Of a stretch of DNA of 64,000 nt, positions 35,209-43,644 are shown piece by piece. Below the pieces are notes generated by a model. The model saw nothing but the letters and a program-made list of their open reading frames with translations, was not told the origin of the DNA and did not search any database. The DNA is from Mycolicibacterium sediminis (GTDB lineage: Bacteria; Actinomycetota; Actinomycetes; Mycobacteriales; Mycobacteriaceae): NCBI RefSeq assembly GCF_010731735.1, contig NZ_AP022588.1, positions 5,208,001 to 5,272,000 of the forward strand, read 5' to 3'. Position 1 is the stretch's first letter; every line of letters starts with the position of its first letter. The translations under genes and the position numbers were made by a program.

Positions 35209-36233
35209 TACGGCTCAGCGCACCTTCCGTTTTCCTGCTTGATGAAGGGGAAGAACGAGGCCCTGCCCTGCAGGTCGGTCACCCTGATCGAGAGTTCGCA
35301 GATGTAGTACTGCACGAAGGCGCCGTAGGAACCGATGCGGGCGAGCTTGCGGTAGTTACCGGGAGCCCGCATCAGCGCGCCGTCGAGATATCCCTTCCCG
35401 CTCTCCAGATTGGGTGCCAGACGGTTGAGTTCGTCGACCGTGCCGGCGAGCGGCGGCCTCGCCTGCGTCAGCAGGTCCGCCAGCGAGGCGGTGCCGTTGT
35501 CGAGTGAGGTGATCGCGGTGGCGATCGGGTCCCTGTCCGTCGACAGGCCGGAGATGAGCTTCTCGAGCCGATCGATCGCGCCGGAGAACTGGTCGCCGTC
35601 CTTGGAGATCGTGGCCAGCGTCGCGTTGAGGTTGTCGATGAGCTGCTGGACCGTCTCGTTGTTGTCCGCCAACGTGTTCGAGAACGACGAGGTGCGTGAG
35701 AGCAGGGAGTCGAGCGTGCCCTCCTGCCCCTGGAACACCTGCACCAGCGACGCGCTCAGCGCGTTCACGTCCTGCGGGTTGAGCCCCTGGATGACGGGTT
35801 TGAGACCGCTGAGGAGCAGGTCGAGGTCGAGCGCCGGCTGCGTACGGTCGACCGGGATCTGAGCACCGGCCGGAAGCAGCATCGTGGAACCGGGCCCGTC
35901 GATCAAGTCGAGGTAGCGGTCGCCGGTGAGGTTGAGGTAGCGGATCGCCGCCTGGGTGCCGCTCGTCAGCTTCACCTTCTCGTCGGCGTCGAAGCCGACC
36001 AGCACGTTGCGATCGGACTGCAGTGACACGTCGGTCACGGTGCCCACCCGGATGCCCGCCACCCGCACGGTGTCGCCCACCGCCAGCCGCGACGCGTTCG
36101 TGAACACCGCGGAGTAGTCGTTCGTCGATCCGGTCCGATACTGCCCGAAGGTGAAGAACAGGAACACGGTCAGCACGCACATGACGACGGCGAAGGCACC
36201 GAACTTGAGCATCATGCGCACCGAGCCGCTCAT
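35208..36233 (-). CDS. mceB: Mce family protein, MceB subunit
   Basis: A 341-residue Mce protein. An N-terminal anchor (KFGAFAVVMCVLTVFLFFTFGQ), the Mce domain (YSAVFTNASRLAVGDTVRVAGIRVGTVTDV) and helical segments are visible. Two C-terminal-region cysteines (YYICELSIRV and NGRCAEP) fit the usual MceB disulphide. The ATG overlaps the mceA stop by 4 bp. Confidence 0.93.
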   Translation of the reverse strand: MSGSVRMMLKFGAFAVVMCVLTVFLFFTFGQYRTGSTNDYSAVFTNASRLAVGDTVRVAGIRVGTVTDVSLQSDRNVLVGFDADEKVKLTSGTQAAIRYLNLTGDRYLDLIDGPGSTMLLPAGAQIPVDRTQPALDLDLLLSGLKPVIQGLNPQDVNALSASLVQVFQGQEGTLDSLLSRTSSFSNTLADNNETVQQLIDNLNATLATISKDGDQFSGAIDRLEKLISGLSTDRDPIATAITSLDNGTASLADLLTQARPPLAGTVDELNRLAPNLESGKGYLDGALMRAPGNYRKLARIGSYGAFVQYYICELSIRVTDLQGRASFFPFIKQENGRCAEP

Positions 36234-37423
36234 CCGGGCTGCCCGATCTGCGCGGTGTTGCGGGGCGGCCCGTCGATGTCACCGAACAGCGCCTGCTTCA
36301 GCCCATCGGAGTTCAGCAGCACGCCCTGGTTCCCGTAACTCCACGGGTTGGCGCCGACGTCGGCGACCAGGAACGGCGGGCGCTTGTTGCTCGGCACGAT
36401 CGGCAGCATCTGGTCCTTGCAGGACGGTCCGCTCTTCGCGGCCACCTTGGGCAGGTCCTGCGGATAGCGGTAACGCTCGACGCCGAGGGTGAAGTTCGCG
36501 GTCACGTCGACACCGGGTCGGTCGAGCGCCGGGGTGTAGAGGAACGGGATCAGGCCCTGGATGCCACAGCGGAGGTTCTCCTGGTACTGGCTCGCGGTCG
36601 ACAGCGTCGGCACCAGCATGCGCAGCAGGTCGGTGAGCGGCTGCCGGCTCTCCCCCACGACGTCGTTGCCGACGTCGGCCAAACCGATTGCACTGACCAG
36701 GAATCCGTCGAGGTTCTGCTCCTGGTCGACCAGGGTGTCGCCGACCTTCGTGGTGCTGTCGAGCACGTTGAGCAGTTCGGGGGCGGTGTCGGCGTAGCCG
36801 CTGATGGCGACCGGCACGACCTCGAGGTCACGATTGATGTTGCCCAGGCTGGGATTCAGCTTGTCGAGCAGCGCCGAGAAGTCGGTCACCGTCTGGCCCA
36901 GCTTCTCGCCGCGGCCCTTGAGCGCACCCGAGAGTGCACCGAGGGTCTCGTTGAGCTTCACCGGGTCGACGGCCTTGAGCACCGAGGTGAGCTGCTGGAA
37001 CAGGGTGTTCGTCTCGACGGTGACGCGTTGCACGCCGAGTTGCTGACCGCTCGCCAAGGGGACCGACGAGGGATCGGGCGGCGCCACCAGTTCGACGGAC
37101 TTGGCGCCGAACACGGTCGACGACGCGATGTCGACCGTCACGTTGCCCGGAATGTCCTTGAGCTGTTCGGGATCCATGGCCAGTTTGAGGACCGCCGTGC
37201 CGTCCGGCCGGTTCTCGATCGACTCGACCTGGCCGACCTGGACGCCCCGCATCTTGACCTTCGCCTCGGGGTTCATCACCAGGCCGGCACGTTCGGAGAC
37301 GACGGTGACCGGCACCGTGGTGCCGAATCCGCCTCGGAACAGCCCGATCGAGAAGAACACGATGCCGGCGAGCACCACGACGGTCACGAGACCGGCGAGC
37401 GGCCGAACCGCTGAGTTGGACAT
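36230..37423 (-). CDS. mceA: Mce family protein, MceA subunit
   Basis: A 397-residue Mce protein, first of the six. It has an anchor (LVTVVVLAGIVFFSIGLF), the Mce domain (VTVVSERAGLVMNPEAKVKMRGVQVGQVESI) and the MceA-type second half (NTLFQQLTSVLKAVDPVKLNETLGALSGALKGRGE). The ATG at 37423 is chosen because AGGAGGAG precedes it; the longer frame overlaps yrbEB. Which of the numbered mycobacterial mce operons this corresponds to cannot be decided by eye. Confidence 0.93.
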   Translation of the reverse strand: MSNSAVRPLAGLVTVVVLAGIVFFSIGLFRGGFGTTVPVTVVSERAGLVMNPEAKVKMRGVQVGQVESIENRPDGTAVLKLAMDPEQLKDIPGNVTVDIASSTVFGAKSVELVAPPDPSSVPLASGQQLGVQRVTVETNTLFQQLTSVLKAVDPVKLNETLGALSGALKGRGEKLGQTVTDFSALLDKLNPSLGNINRDLEVVPVAISGYADTAPELLNVLDSTTKVGDTLVDQEQNLDGFLVSAIGLADVGNDVVGESRQPLTDLLRMLVPTLSTASQYQENLRCGIQGLIPFLYTPALDRPGVDVTANFTLGVERYRYPQDLPKVAAKSGPSCKDQMLPIVPSNKRPPFLVADVGANPWSYGNQGVLLNSDGLKQALFGDIDGPPRNTAQIGQPG

Positions 37424-37436
37424 CGACCCGCTCCTC

Positions 37437-38294
37437 CTATCCGGACAGGTTGAAGTTGCCGTTGGAACCGTAGACGGCCAACGAGACCAGAAGGGTGACC
37501 GAGACGACGACGATGAGGCTGGTGCGCACCGCATTGCCCACTGCGACACCGACTCCCGAGGGGCCGCCGGTGGCGAAGTAGCCGTAGAAGGTGTGGATCA
37601 GCAGGATCGACACCGCCATGAGGATCGCCTGCAGGAACGACCACAGCAGGTCGATCGGGTTGAGGAAGGTGTTGAAGTAGTGGTCGTAGAGCCCACCGGA
37701 CTGCCCGAACAGCATCACCGTGGTGAAGCGGGACGCCAGGAACGACAGGATCACCGCGATCGAGTAGAGCGGGGTGATGGCGATCATCCCGGCGACGATG
37801 CGGGTGGAGACCAGGTACTGCACCGGTGGGATCCCCATCGACTCCAGTGCGTCGATCTCCTCGTTGATCCGCATCGCGCCCAGCTGTGCGGTCACGCCGG
37901 CGCCGAACGTGGCGGCCAGGCCGATGCCGGCGACCACCGGCGCGGCGATGCGCACGTTGATGAACGCCGCGAGGAATCCCGTGAGGGCCTCGATGCCGAT
38001 GTCGCCCAGGCTCGAGTAGCCCTGCACCGCGAGCGTGCCGCCGGTGGCGAGGGTCAGGAAGCCGACGATCACCAGGGTGCCGCCGATCATCGCCAGCACC
38101 CCCGCACCCATGGAGATCTCCGCGATCAGCCGCACGATCTCCTTGCGGAAGTGCGCCGCGGCGTAGGGGGTGCCGGCGAGCGCACGACCGAAGAACAGGG
38201 TCTGGTCGCCGATGCGGCCCAGCACGTCCACCGGACGCCGTGCGGTTCGCGCGGCACGCGGGAAGCGGCTGCGAACCACCTGCATGGTGCCCAT
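37437..38294 (-). CDS. yrbEB: YrbE/MlaE-type permease subunit B
   Basis: A 285-residue integral-membrane permease of the Mce transporter. It has about five or six hydrophobic segments and the MlaE-type loop RINEEIDALESMGIPPVQYLVSTRI that couples to the ATPase (MceG/Mkl, encoded elsewhere in mycobacteria). The ATG at 38294 lies 11 bp after yrbEA; an ATG three codons later is possible. Confidence 0.94.
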   Translation of the reverse strand: MGTMQVVRSRFPRAARTARRPVDVLGRIGDQTLFFGRALAGTPYAAAHFRKEIVRLIAEISMGAGVLAMIGGTLVIVGFLTLATGGTLAVQGYSSLGDIGIEALTGFLAAFINVRIAAPVVAGIGLAATFGAGVTAQLGAMRINEEIDALESMGIPPVQYLVSTRIVAGMIAITPLYSIAVILSFLASRFTTVMLFGQSGGLYDHYFNTFLNPIDLLWSFLQAILMAVSILLIHTFYGYFATGGPSGVGVAVGNAVRTSLIVVVSVTLLVSLAVYGSNGNFNLSG

Positions 38295-38305
38295 CAGCGC
38301 ACCCC

Positions 38306-39115
38306 CTACTTCGCCGTCAACTGGATGCCGATGGCGGTGACGACGACGTTGATCACGAACAGCGCCATGAACGCGAACACGACGGTCTCGTTGACCGCGT
38401 TGCCGACCGCCTTGGCGCCGCCGCCGGTGATCGTGAGGCCGCGGTAGCACGCGATCAGTCCGGCGAACAGCCCGAACAGGGCGGCCTTGATGCAGGAGAT
38501 GATCACCTCGGGCACACCGGTCAGCAGTGTGATGCCGGCCGCGAACGCTCCGGGGTTGACGTCCTGGACGAACACGGAGAAGAAGTAGCCGCCCAGGATC
38601 CCGATGATGACCACCAGGCTGTTGAGCAGGAACGCCACCAGGCCCGAGGCCAGCATCCGCGGGGTGACCAGACGCTGCACCGGGTTGATGCCCAGCACCT
38701 CCATCGCGTCGATCTCCTCGCGGATGGTCCGCGAGCCGAGGTCGGCACACATCGCCGTCGCCCCCGCACCGGCCACGATGAGCACGGTGACCAACGGCCC
38801 GACCTGGGTCACGGCGCCGAACGCCGCACCCGCGCCGGACAGGTCAGCCGCACCGAGTTCGCGCAGCAGGATGTTGAGGATGAAGCTCACCAGCACGGTG
38901 AACGGGATCGCGACCAGCAGTGTCGGCGCCAGCGACACGCGCGCGACGAACCACGACTGCTCCAGGAACTCCCGCCACTGGAACGGCCGGACGAACACGA
39001 ACCGGAATGCGTCCACGCCCATCGAGAACAGCCCACCCACGGCCTGCATGGGCGCCCCGAGGCCCTTCGGCAGCGAGATGCCCGGCGACCACCGCTCCGG
39101 TCCCTTAACCGCCAT
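38306..39115 (-). CDS. yrbEA: YrbE/MlaE-type permease subunit A
   Basis: A 269-residue permease and first gene of the mce operon. It carries the MlaE coupling loop TIREEIDAMEVLGINPVQRLVTPRM and about six hydrophobic segments. The ATG at 39115 is preceded by GAGAAGGGA; an in-frame extension to 39187 is Arg-rich and unlikely. No copy of the cluster's GAGAAT-N3-ATTCTC palindrome is evident upstream, so the transporter may be controlled differently from the catabolic operons. Confidence 0.94.
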   Translation of the reverse strand: MAVKGPERWSPGISLPKGLGAPMQAVGGLFSMGVDAFRFVFVRPFQWREFLEQSWFVARVSLAPTLLVAIPFTVLVSFILNILLRELGAADLSGAGAAFGAVTQVGPLVTVLIVAGAGATAMCADLGSRTIREEIDAMEVLGINPVQRLVTPRMLASGLVAFLLNSLVVIIGILGGYFFSVFVQDVNPGAFAAGITLLTGVPEVIISCIKAALFGLFAGLIACYRGLTITGGGAKAVGNAVNETVVFAFMALFVINVVVTAIGIQLTAK

Positions 39116-39892
39116 GCGAACGGGATCCCTTCTCATTCGTCGTCGTCGATACCGCGATCGGACCGTCCGGGTTGTGCGCCAGAGCATTTGGCTGACCGTC
39201 GGGCTTGTGGACGGTGCTTCTCCGGAGCGGGTGGAACGACTCGACGCACTGTGTCACATCAATGCCACCCCGCGGGTGGCCTTTGACGGGAAATCCGGAA
39301 CCGGGTTTCGTGGCAAACACTTTCCGAGACTGACGGTATCGGTCGCCGAGGTGGTCTCGGGCATGCCCGGATCCGGCCTGGCCGCTTCGACGCGCGTCGG
39401 CACGCATCACCCCTGCGGACGTGTCGCGGGTGGCGTCGGCACCCATGCGACAACCGGCGCATCCGGCCTCGGCGGCGGTCGACGTGCGGGGCGGCGCGCT
39501 GTCCCATGTTCTCGGGATGATCTGCCCGACAGGCGATCTCACCGGGCCGAGCCGTCCGTCCGGCCCGCGTGACCTGCCGGCGGCGGGAGCGGCGACGTCC
39601 GCGCCGGGGACGGGTCCGACGACGCGCACGGTGCGCCCGGTCGCCCGCCGGACGTCACGGACCGGCGTGGGTCGAGCCCCTGCGGCGGGCGGGACCCGGT
39701 TCGAGTTCGCCACGGTCGCGGCCCGAACGGCAACCGAAACCGTGGAACCGACCGCTCCACGACGCCCATACACCCCGACCGCTTCGTGTAACGGCACCCG
39801 CACGGCGGCGCACGCCGTCGAACGCCCGGCCGGTGGCCGTGCGCCGCTCGCCGCGTCGATCGGCATCGTGGTGTCTTCGCTCCCTCGGCCGC
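39116..39892. other. 777-bp gene-free region upstream of the mce operon
   Basis: No convincing coding sequence is present. The open frames here are Arg/Pro/Ala/Thr-rich, lack ribosome-binding sites and match nothing recognisable. The stretch from about 39270 to 39340 is less GC-rich and may hold the mce promoter. The region also separates yrbEA from the 3' end of the CoA-transferase gene, which is on the same strand, so it must contain a terminator and a long leader, or carry read-through. Confidence 0.5.
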
Positions 39893-41110
39893 TCAGGTGA
39901 CGGCGCCGGCCGTCTTGAGTTCGATGATCCGGTCCCAGTCCAGCCCGAGTTCGACGAGTATTTCGTCGGTCTGCTCGGCGAATCCGGGTGCCGGCCCGGT
40001 GCTGGGAGCACCGACGTCGAACTGCACCGGGTTGGCCACCAGCTCCAGTTCACCGGTGCTGACGATGTACTCGTTCGCCCTGATCTGCGGATCCTGGGCG
40101 GCCTGCAGCGTGTCCTGCACCGGAGCCCACGGCCCCGCCAGCGTTGCGAACCTCTCGGTCCATTCGGGCAGCGTGCGAGTCGCGATGACCTCGCGCAGGA
40201 TCTCCACGGCCTCCGCCGTGTGCTCGGCGATGCTCTCGGCGGTGCCGAACCGTGGATCGTCGACGAGGTCCTCGCGGTCGACGTGCCTGCAGACGTCGGC
40301 CCAGAACTTCGTCGGCTGCATCATCACCAGGGAGATGTAGCGGTCGTCCTTGGTGCGGTACACGCCGACCAGCGGGTTGATCGGCGAGCCGTGCACCCCC
40401 GGCGGCGGCTGAACCATCAGCTGATCGAGGTGGGACGTCAGCGCCACGGTGTGGCCCATGGCCCACAGGCCGCTGCCGAGCAGCGACACGTCGACCACGG
40501 ACGGTTCGCCGGTGCGCTCCCGCTTGAGAAGGGCCGCGGCGATGCCACCGGCGAGGTTGGTGCCGGAGATGGTGTCGCCGTAGGCCGGTCCGGGCGGGCC
40601 GATCATGCCCTCGATACCGGGCGGGGTGATCGTGGCGGCGGTGCCCGCGCGACACCAGAAGGCGGTCATGTCGTACCCGCCCTTGGTCGACTCCGCACCG
40701 CGCGGCCCGAGCGCGCTGCCCCTGGCGTAGACGATCGTCGGGTTCACGGCTCGGATGTCGTCGACGTCGATGCCGAACCGCGTGCGATGCCCGGGCAGGA
40801 AGCTGGTCAGGAAGACGTCGGCCTTACGCGCGAGTTCCAGCAGCACCTCGAGACCCTCGGGCTTCGACACGTCCAGACCGATGCTCCGCTTGCCCCGGTT
40901 CGCGTGCTCGATGTTCGGGTTGGGATCGCCTTCGACCCGCAACGGCCCGGTCTGACGCAGCCCACGCTGCGGGTCCCCGGTGACGGCGTGCTCGACCTTG
41001 ATGACCTCGGCGCCCCACTCGGCGAGCACGGCGCCCGCCGACGGGACGAACCCGTACATCGCGACCTCGAGGACGCGGATGCCGTCCAGCGGCCCGGCCA
41101 CTAGCGCCAT
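39893..41110 (-). CDS. Class III CoA-transferase (CaiB/BaiF family)
   Basis: A 405-residue CaiB/BaiF-type CoA-transferase or racemase-like enzyme. Diagnostic features are the N-terminal PLDGIRVLEV...GAEVIKVEHAVTGDPQRG, NRGKRSIGLDVSKPEG and GPAYGDTISG, containing the aspartate expected to form the acyl intermediate, near residue 190. The ATG at 41110 follows GGAGAGGGG. It is 22 bp downstream of an aldehyde dehydrogenase in the same operon, which suggests aldehyde to acid to acyl-CoA conversion. The donor and acceptor are unknown. Confidence 0.88.
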   Translation of the reverse strand: MALVAGPLDGIRVLEVAMYGFVPSAGAVLAEWGAEVIKVEHAVTGDPQRGLRQTGPLRVEGDPNPNIEHANRGKRSIGLDVSKPEGLEVLLELARKADVFLTSFLPGHRTRFGIDVDDIRAVNPTIVYARGSALGPRGAESTKGGYDMTAFWCRAGTAATITPPGIEGMIGPPGPAYGDTISGTNLAGGIAAALLKRERTGEPSVVDVSLLGSGLWAMGHTVALTSHLDQLMVQPPPGVHGSPINPLVGVYRTKDDRYISLVMMQPTKFWADVCRHVDREDLVDDPRFGTAESIAEHTAEAVEILREVIATRTLPEWTERFATLAGPWAPVQDTLQAAQDPQIRANEYIVSTGELELVANPVQFDVGAPSTGPAPGFAEQTDEILVELGLDWDRIIELKTAGAVT

Positions 41111-41132
41111 CCCCTCTCCGCACGAGCGCTCA

Positions 41133-42626
41133 TCAGCCGACCACCGTCGCGAATGTCTTCGACTCCAGGAACTCCTCGAGCCCGGCTGCACCCATCTCGC
41201 GGCCGATGCCCGACTGCTTGAACCCGCCGAACGGGCTGTCGGGACTGAAGTAGTTGCCGCCGTTGATGGAGAAGGTCCCCGTGCGGATGCGGCGCGCCAC
41301 GCCCAACGCACGCTCCTGGTCACCGAACACCGCGCCCGAGAGACCGTAGATCGAGTTGTTCGCGATCCGCACGGCGTCGTCGTCGTCCTCGTAGGCGATG
41401 ACCACGAGGACCGGTCCGAAGACCTCCTCCTGCGCGATCTCGCTGTCGGGGTCGACGTCGGTCAGCAGGGTGGGCGTGTAGAAGTAGCCCGGATCCTTCT
41501 TCTCTCCGCCGGTCACCAGGGTCGCACCCGCCTCGACGGCGCGCCGCACCATGGCGTCGACCTTGTCGCGCTGCTTCTCGCTGATCAGCGGACCCATGTA
41601 GGTCTTGGGGTCGGTCGGATCGCCGTAGCGCACGTGGGAGAAGTTCGTCTTCACCATCTCGACGATCTCGTCGTGATGCGCGCGCGGGACCAGCAGGCGA
41701 GACGTCAGCGCGCAGCCCTGACCGGCGTGGGTCACCATGCTGAACGCCGAGAACATCGCGGCGGTGCCGAAGTCCGCGTCGTCGAGCACGATCGCCGCCG
41801 ACTTGCCGCCGAGTTCGAGGAACACCTTCTTCAACGTGTCGCTCGCGGCGGCCATGATGCGCCGACCGGTGGGCGTCGATCCGGTGAAGGTCACCATGTC
41901 GACGTCCGGACTCGTCGTCAACACGGCGCCGACGTCCGGATCCGACGAGCTGAGCACGTTGACGACGCCCGCCGGAATGTCGGTGTGTTCGGCGATCAGC
42001 TCGCCGAGCCGCAGGGTGATGAGGGGTGTGTCCGGTGCACCCTTGAGCACGACGGTGCACCCGGCGGCGAGCGCCGGTGCCAGCTTGGCCAGCGCCAGCT
42101 GATTCGGGTAGTTGTAGGCGATGATGGCCGCCACCACGCCGCCGGCTTCCTTCTCGACCCAGCGGTGGTGCTGCATGCCACGGCTCTCGATGTTCCCGAG
42201 GTCCTCGGTCAGCGGGTAGTCGCGCAGCAGGTCGGCGTAGTACTCGACGATCGCGATCGGCTGGTCGAGTTGGGCGCCCTGGGTCAGCGCCGGCGTCGCG
42301 CCGACCTCGGCGGTGGTGAGCGCCGCCAGCTCGTCGCGGTGCTCGACGAGTGCGGCGTGGAACTGCTCGAGGCAGCGCACCCGGAACGCCACGTCGGTGG
42401 CCCAGTCGCCGGCGTCGAATGCGCGGCGTGCGGCGGCGATGGCCCGCTCGGCGTCTGCCACGGTGCCGTCCGGGGCGTATCCGAGGACGTCGCCGGTCGC
42501 GGGGTTGCGGGACGCGAAGACGTCCGTGGCCCCGACCAGCTCGCCGTCGATCAGCATCCGGCGCTGCGACGCGTGCTCGACGGACGGCGCGGATTCGCCT
42601 TCGGAGATGGTCGGCGTCTGGGACAT
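41133..42626 (-). CDS. NAD(P)-dependent aldehyde dehydrogenase
   Basis: A 497-residue ALDH-superfamily enzyme. The cofactor-site AYNYPN, the general-base Glu in LELGGKS (near 268) and the catalytic Cys in GQGCALTS (near 302) are all present, as is the C-terminal PFGGFKQSGIGRE. It oxidises an aldehyde to the acid in the cytosol. The ATG at 42626 follows AGGAGGCTGG-type Shine-Dalgarno. It leads an operon with the CoA-transferase and has two palindromes in its promoter, one of them the shared operator. Confidence 0.93.
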   Translation of the reverse strand: MSQTPTISEGESAPSVEHASQRRMLIDGELVGATDVFASRNPATGDVLGYAPDGTVADAERAIAAARRAFDAGDWATDVAFRVRCLEQFHAALVEHRDELAALTTAEVGATPALTQGAQLDQPIAIVEYYADLLRDYPLTEDLGNIESRGMQHHRWVEKEAGGVVAAIIAYNYPNQLALAKLAPALAAGCTVVLKGAPDTPLITLRLGELIAEHTDIPAGVVNVLSSSDPDVGAVLTTSPDVDMVTFTGSTPTGRRIMAAASDTLKKVFLELGGKSAAIVLDDADFGTAAMFSAFSMVTHAGQGCALTSRLLVPRAHHDEIVEMVKTNFSHVRYGDPTDPKTYMGPLISEKQRDKVDAMVRRAVEAGATLVTGGEKKDPGYFYTPTLLTDVDPDSEIAQEEVFGPVLVVIAYEDDDDAVRIANNSIYGLSGAVFGDQERALGVARRIRTGTFSINGGNYFSPDSPFGGFKQSGIGREMGAAGLEEFLESKTFATVVG

Positions 42627-42671
42627 CCAGCCTCCTGGCTATGGGTTCTGGCGCGCTGTTCGCACTGTGAT

Positions 42672-42686
42672 GGAAATTTCATTCTC
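42672..42686. promoter_or_regulatory. Shared operator motif before the aldehyde dehydrogenase operon
   Basis: GGAAAT-TTC-ATTCTC, with one strong and one altered arm, as in the copy at 18148. It lies 46 bp upstream of the ATG and downstream of the predicted -10. Confidence 0.55.
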
Positions 42687-42693
42687 ATCGACG

Positions 42694-42729
42694 GCGAATC
42701 TTACATTCGCCCGGTGAGAACACAACAAT
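42694..42729 (-). promoter_or_regulatory. Predicted promoter with second palindrome, aldehyde dehydrogenase operon
   Basis: On the minus strand TTGTGT, 16 bp, TAAGAT form a -35/-10 pair. The -10 sits within a perfect palindrome GCGAAT-CTTAC-ATTCGC (42694-42710), related to but distinct from the shared operator: spacer 5, outer base C instead of A. Confidence 0.5.
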
Positions 42730-42814
42730 GACTAGATGACCTAGTCAGCTTGCCGGAGAGGCCGGTCGGCATACGACAGGCAACGCGACGGGGGGCGTTC
42801 GATCTTGCGGTTCC

Positions 42815-42843
42815 GTCGACTTCGAGAGTACGGTTCTCATAAT
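42815..42843 (+). promoter_or_regulatory. Promoter with shared operator before the SDR/P450 operon
   Basis: TTGCGG (42815-42820), 17 bp, CATAAT (42838-42843). The operator copy GAGAGT-ACG-GTTCTC (42824-42838) fills the spacer and touches the -10. Transcription would begin near 42850, just before an AAAGGGAG ribosome-binding site. Confidence 0.6.
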
Positions 42844-42860
42844 CGAAAGGGAGATTCTTG

Positions 42861-42899
42861 ATGGACGAGGCGACACTGTGCACCAAGGCGGCCGCGTGA
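42861..42899 (+). CDS. Possible 12-residue leader ORF coupled to the SDR
   Basis: ATG at 42861 encodes MDEATLCTKAAA and stops at TGA 42897-42899, overlapping the GTG at 42896 that begins the SDR just before its Rossmann strand. AAAGGGAG lies 7 bp upstream. It could be a translated leader that couples initiation at the SDR, or simply a chance frame if the SDR starts at GTG 42878. Confidence 0.35.
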   Translation: MDEATLCTKAAA

Positions 42900-43597
42900 A
42901 GAACGCCGTCGTCACGGGCGGCGGTTCGGGAATCGGCCAGGCCATCGCCAACCGGCTGCGCGCCGACGGGTACAACGTGGCGATCCTGGACCTCACCGCG
43001 TCGGACACCGAATTCAGTTTCGTCGCCGACGTCACCGATCGGGCCGCAATCGACGAAGCGCTGACGGGAATTCGCGCGCAGCTCGGTCCCGTGTCGATTC
43101 TGGTGAACGCCGCCGGCCTGGACAGCTTCAAGAAGTTCCAGGACGTGTCCTTCGAGCGCTGGCTGCGCGTCATCGACGTCAACCTTCACGGCGTCTTTCA
43201 CTGCATCCAGGCCGTGCTGCCCGACATGCTCGAGGCCGGCTGGGGCCGGATCGTGAACATCTCCTCGTCGAGCACGCACTCGGGCGCGCCCTACATGGCG
43301 CCGTACGTGGCCGCGAAGTCGGCCGTGAACGGCCTCACCAAGACGCTGGCGCTCGAGTACGGACCCAGCGGCATCACGGTCAACGCCGTGCCACCCGGTT
43401 TCATCGACACCCCGATGCTGCGGGCGGCCGCGGACAAGGGCTTCCTCGGCGACATCGAGCAGACCATCGCCGCCACCCCGGTCCGGCGCATCGGCAGGCC
43501 CGAGGACATCGCCGCGGCGTGCGCCTTCCTCATCTCCGAGGAGGCCGGCTACATCACGGGCCAGATCCTCGGGGTCAACGGCGGGCGCAACACCTGA
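42896..43597 (+). CDS. Short-chain dehydrogenase/reductase
   Basis: A 233-residue classical SDR. TGGGSGIG is at residues 7-14, NAAG at about 73, the catalytic Ser in NISSSS and YVAAK; the C-terminal GQILGVNGGR is typical of FabG-like enzymes. It oxidises a secondary alcohol or reduces the matching ketone. Two starts are possible: GTG 42896 (immediately before KNAVVTGGG, chosen) and in-frame GTG 42878. It leads an operon SDR - mycofactocin SDR - ferredoxin - P450, behind a promoter with the shared operator. Confidence 0.88.
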   Translation: MKNAVVTGGGSGIGQAIANRLRADGYNVAILDLTASDTEFSFVADVTDRAAIDEALTGIRAQLGPVSILVNAAGLDSFKKFQDVSFERWLRVIDVNLHGVFHCIQAVLPDMLEAGWGRIVNISSSSTHSGAPYMAPYVAAKSAVNGLTKTLALEYGPSGITVNAVPPGFIDTPMLRAAADKGFLGDIEQTIAATPVRRIGRPEDIAAACAFLISEEAGYITGQILGVNGGRNT

Positions 43598-43644
43598 GCC
43601 GTCTCCACCCTCACACCACCGATTGCGCAATGAAGGGACAACCA

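Noticed and set aside
39105..39866. 253-codon minus-strand frame in the region upstream of mce
   Set aside because: Composition is low-complexity Arg/Ala/Pro/Thr, no ribosome-binding site, overlaps the yrbEA start; judged non-coding.
42716..42730. GAGAACACA half-site near the aldehyde dehydrogenase promoter
   Set aside because: There is no matching second arm; it may only be part of the -35 region.
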